Both the position numbers and the translations under genes were made by a program. A stretch of 64,000 nt of DNA from Methanolacinia paynteri. GTDB taxonomy: Archaea > Halobacteriota > Methanomicrobia > Methanomicrobiales > Methanomicrobiaceae. Positions 63,242 through 64,000 of the stretch are shown here, in pieces. Below the pieces are notes generated by a model. The model was not told the origin of the DNA. It saw nothing but the letters and a program-made list of their open reading frames with translations, and searched no databases. Every line of letters starts with the position of its first letter. Positions within the stretch are counted from its first letter, which is position 1. The stretch covers positions 46,886 to 110,885 of the forward strand of contig NZ_KN360939.1 of the NCBI RefSeq assembly GCF_000784355.1, given 5' to 3'.

Positions 63242-64000
63242 ATGAGAATCGCAGGGCACCTGGAGACCGTCAACCGGAATAATGGCGATTTCGTCAGGTT
63301 ATTCGTGCTCATAGTATATTTTCTGGTCGTCGGCATTCTTGCGGTCTATGCGTTCTCACCCATCGGAGGGGAGATGGGTTACATCCTTGCCCGTCTCATC
63401 CCTCACCTGTTTTATATTCCCCTTGTACTGACTGCCCTTTGGTACCCCAAGAAGAGACTGGCGCACTTCATCATTTTCTCTTTGATTTTCTTCTGTCTTA
63501 TCTCTGGATTCCTGATGAACGGATGGAGCCTCGATGCCCTGTTTATGGTCTTTACATCCTTCATCTATCTCTGGGTCTTTATCGCCATACTTGCAATTCC
63601 GCAGGTCCAGTTTGGAAGAACCGGGGAAGAGATGGCATCCGGGGAAAGCATTGCTCCTCCTGCTTCACAAGTGCCTTTAGGTGCTGAATCACCAGCTGCT
63701 GTCGTAAGCGGCAGGGACGCCGGCCTGATTAAACGCACACCGTCAATAGGCCCTTCGCAGATAAACCCCCTGATAGAATCTTTCCGGCATGGCGAGGAGC
63801 TGGTGACGAGGAACACCTCGGCGGCCCTCAAGGCGATAGGAGCTCCTGCAATTCCTTTCATAGTCGGAGGACTGAAGAGCGATTCTATTCCCGTGAGGGA
63901 AAACTGTGCGAGGCTCCTTGGTGAAATGGATGATACCGACTCTGTCGACCTGCTCGTTTCAGCAATGGCGGATCCTTCACGCAGGGTTCACAACGCCGCC
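63242..64000 (+). CDS. Membrane protein with HEAT-like repeats, truncated by window end
   Basis: 253 codons from the ATG to the window edge with no stop. Four membrane helices in the first 115 residues (LFVLIVYFLVVGILAVYAF, LVLTALWYPKKRLAHF, FSLIFFCLISGFLM, VFTSFIYLWVFIAIL), a Ser/Ala-rich linker, then HEAT-like repeats beginning near 175 (NPLIESFRHGEELVTRNTSA, PFIVGGLKSDSIPVRENCAR, SVDLLVSAMADPSRRVHNAA). Such proteins occur often in Methanomicrobiales. The repeats continue past the window. Role unknown. Confidence 0.85.
   Translation, partial: MRIAGHLETVNRNNGDFVRLFVLIVYFLVVGILAVYAFSPIGGEMGYILARLIPHLFYIPLVLTALWYPKKRLAHFIIFSLIFFCLISGFLMNGWSLDALFMVFTSFIYLWVFIAILAIPQVQFGRTGEEMASGESIAPPASQVPLGAESPAAVVSGRDAGLIKRTPSIGPSQINPLIESFRHGEELVTRNTSAALKAIGAPAIPFIVGGLKSDSIPVRENCARLLGEMDDTDSVDLLVSAMADPSRRVHNAA

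Overview
The window is about 64 kb of a methanogenic archaeon. Evidence for this is a coenzyme M operon (fused sulfopyruvate decarboxylase, cysteate synthase, methanogenesis marker 16), an archaeal-order nif operon (nifH-nifI1-nifI2-nifD) with an NrpR-type operator, the F420 enzyme CofH, archaeal riboflavin synthase, TATA promoters with leaderless starts, and an archaeal signal peptidase. The cysteate-synthase route to coenzyme M points to Methanomicrobiales or Methanosarcinales. The gene content looks most like Methanomicrobiales of the Methanolacinia/Methanoplanus kind; that genus-level guess is inference. I see no rRNA, CRISPR array, prophage or insertion sequence. Most of the window reads as ordinary chromosome.

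Layout. 1-2.2 kb: nif operon running off the left edge. 2.4-7.6 kb: membrane, signalling and lipoprotein genes, including two reading frames that look broken by single-base shifts (a membrane protein and a YkgJ-type Cys-cluster protein). 8-9.4 kb: thiM-thiE behind a leader hairpin next to the Shine-Dalgarno. 9.5-13.8 kb: transporter, membrane proteins, iron-sulfur flavoprotein and pgk. 13.9-19.6 kb: a tight six-gene minus-strand operon of ABC ATPase, HypB/UreG-like GTPase, 4Fe-4S protein, marker 16, cysteate synthase and ComDE. 20-25.9 kb: regulator, CopA with a response-regulator/kinase, a His-rich microprotein and MarC. 25.9-30.5 kb: iron region with two DtxR-like regulators, several inverted repeats, a 50-residue micro-ORF, and two FeoA genes followed by a FeoB split into GTPase and membrane proteins. 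31-38 kb: a sensor kinase lacking its phospho-acceptor histidine, a QueG-like protein, lipoproteins, an orphan DNA methyltransferase and an archaeal GerW/DUF2953 pair. 38.2-41.9 kb: a MacB-type ABC exporter operon. 42-44.2 kb: arsenate-reductase-like gene among two small-exporter paralogs. 44.2-49.6 kb: aminotransferases, ribH, ribC, purE, thiC and a 27-residue peptide gene. 49.6-64 kb: hydrolase, nuclease, flavoprotein, large TPR proteins, a soluble chemoreceptor with duplicated PAS domains, cofH, signal peptidase, tRNA-Gln and a HEAT-repeat membrane protein cut by the right edge.

The most interesting locus is the 13.9-19.6 kb operon. Three of its products are of unknown role (ABC ATPase with no permease, metal-chaperone-like GTPase, 4Fe-4S protein). 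They are translationally coupled to a DUF39 protein and to the two dedicated enzymes that make sulfoacetaldehyde. DUF39 relatives are implicated in reductive sulfur insertion into aspartate semialdehyde, so marker 16 is a good candidate for the last step of coenzyme M synthesis, with the three upstream proteins as possible partners or cofactor loaders. This is an inference from operon context and chemistry.
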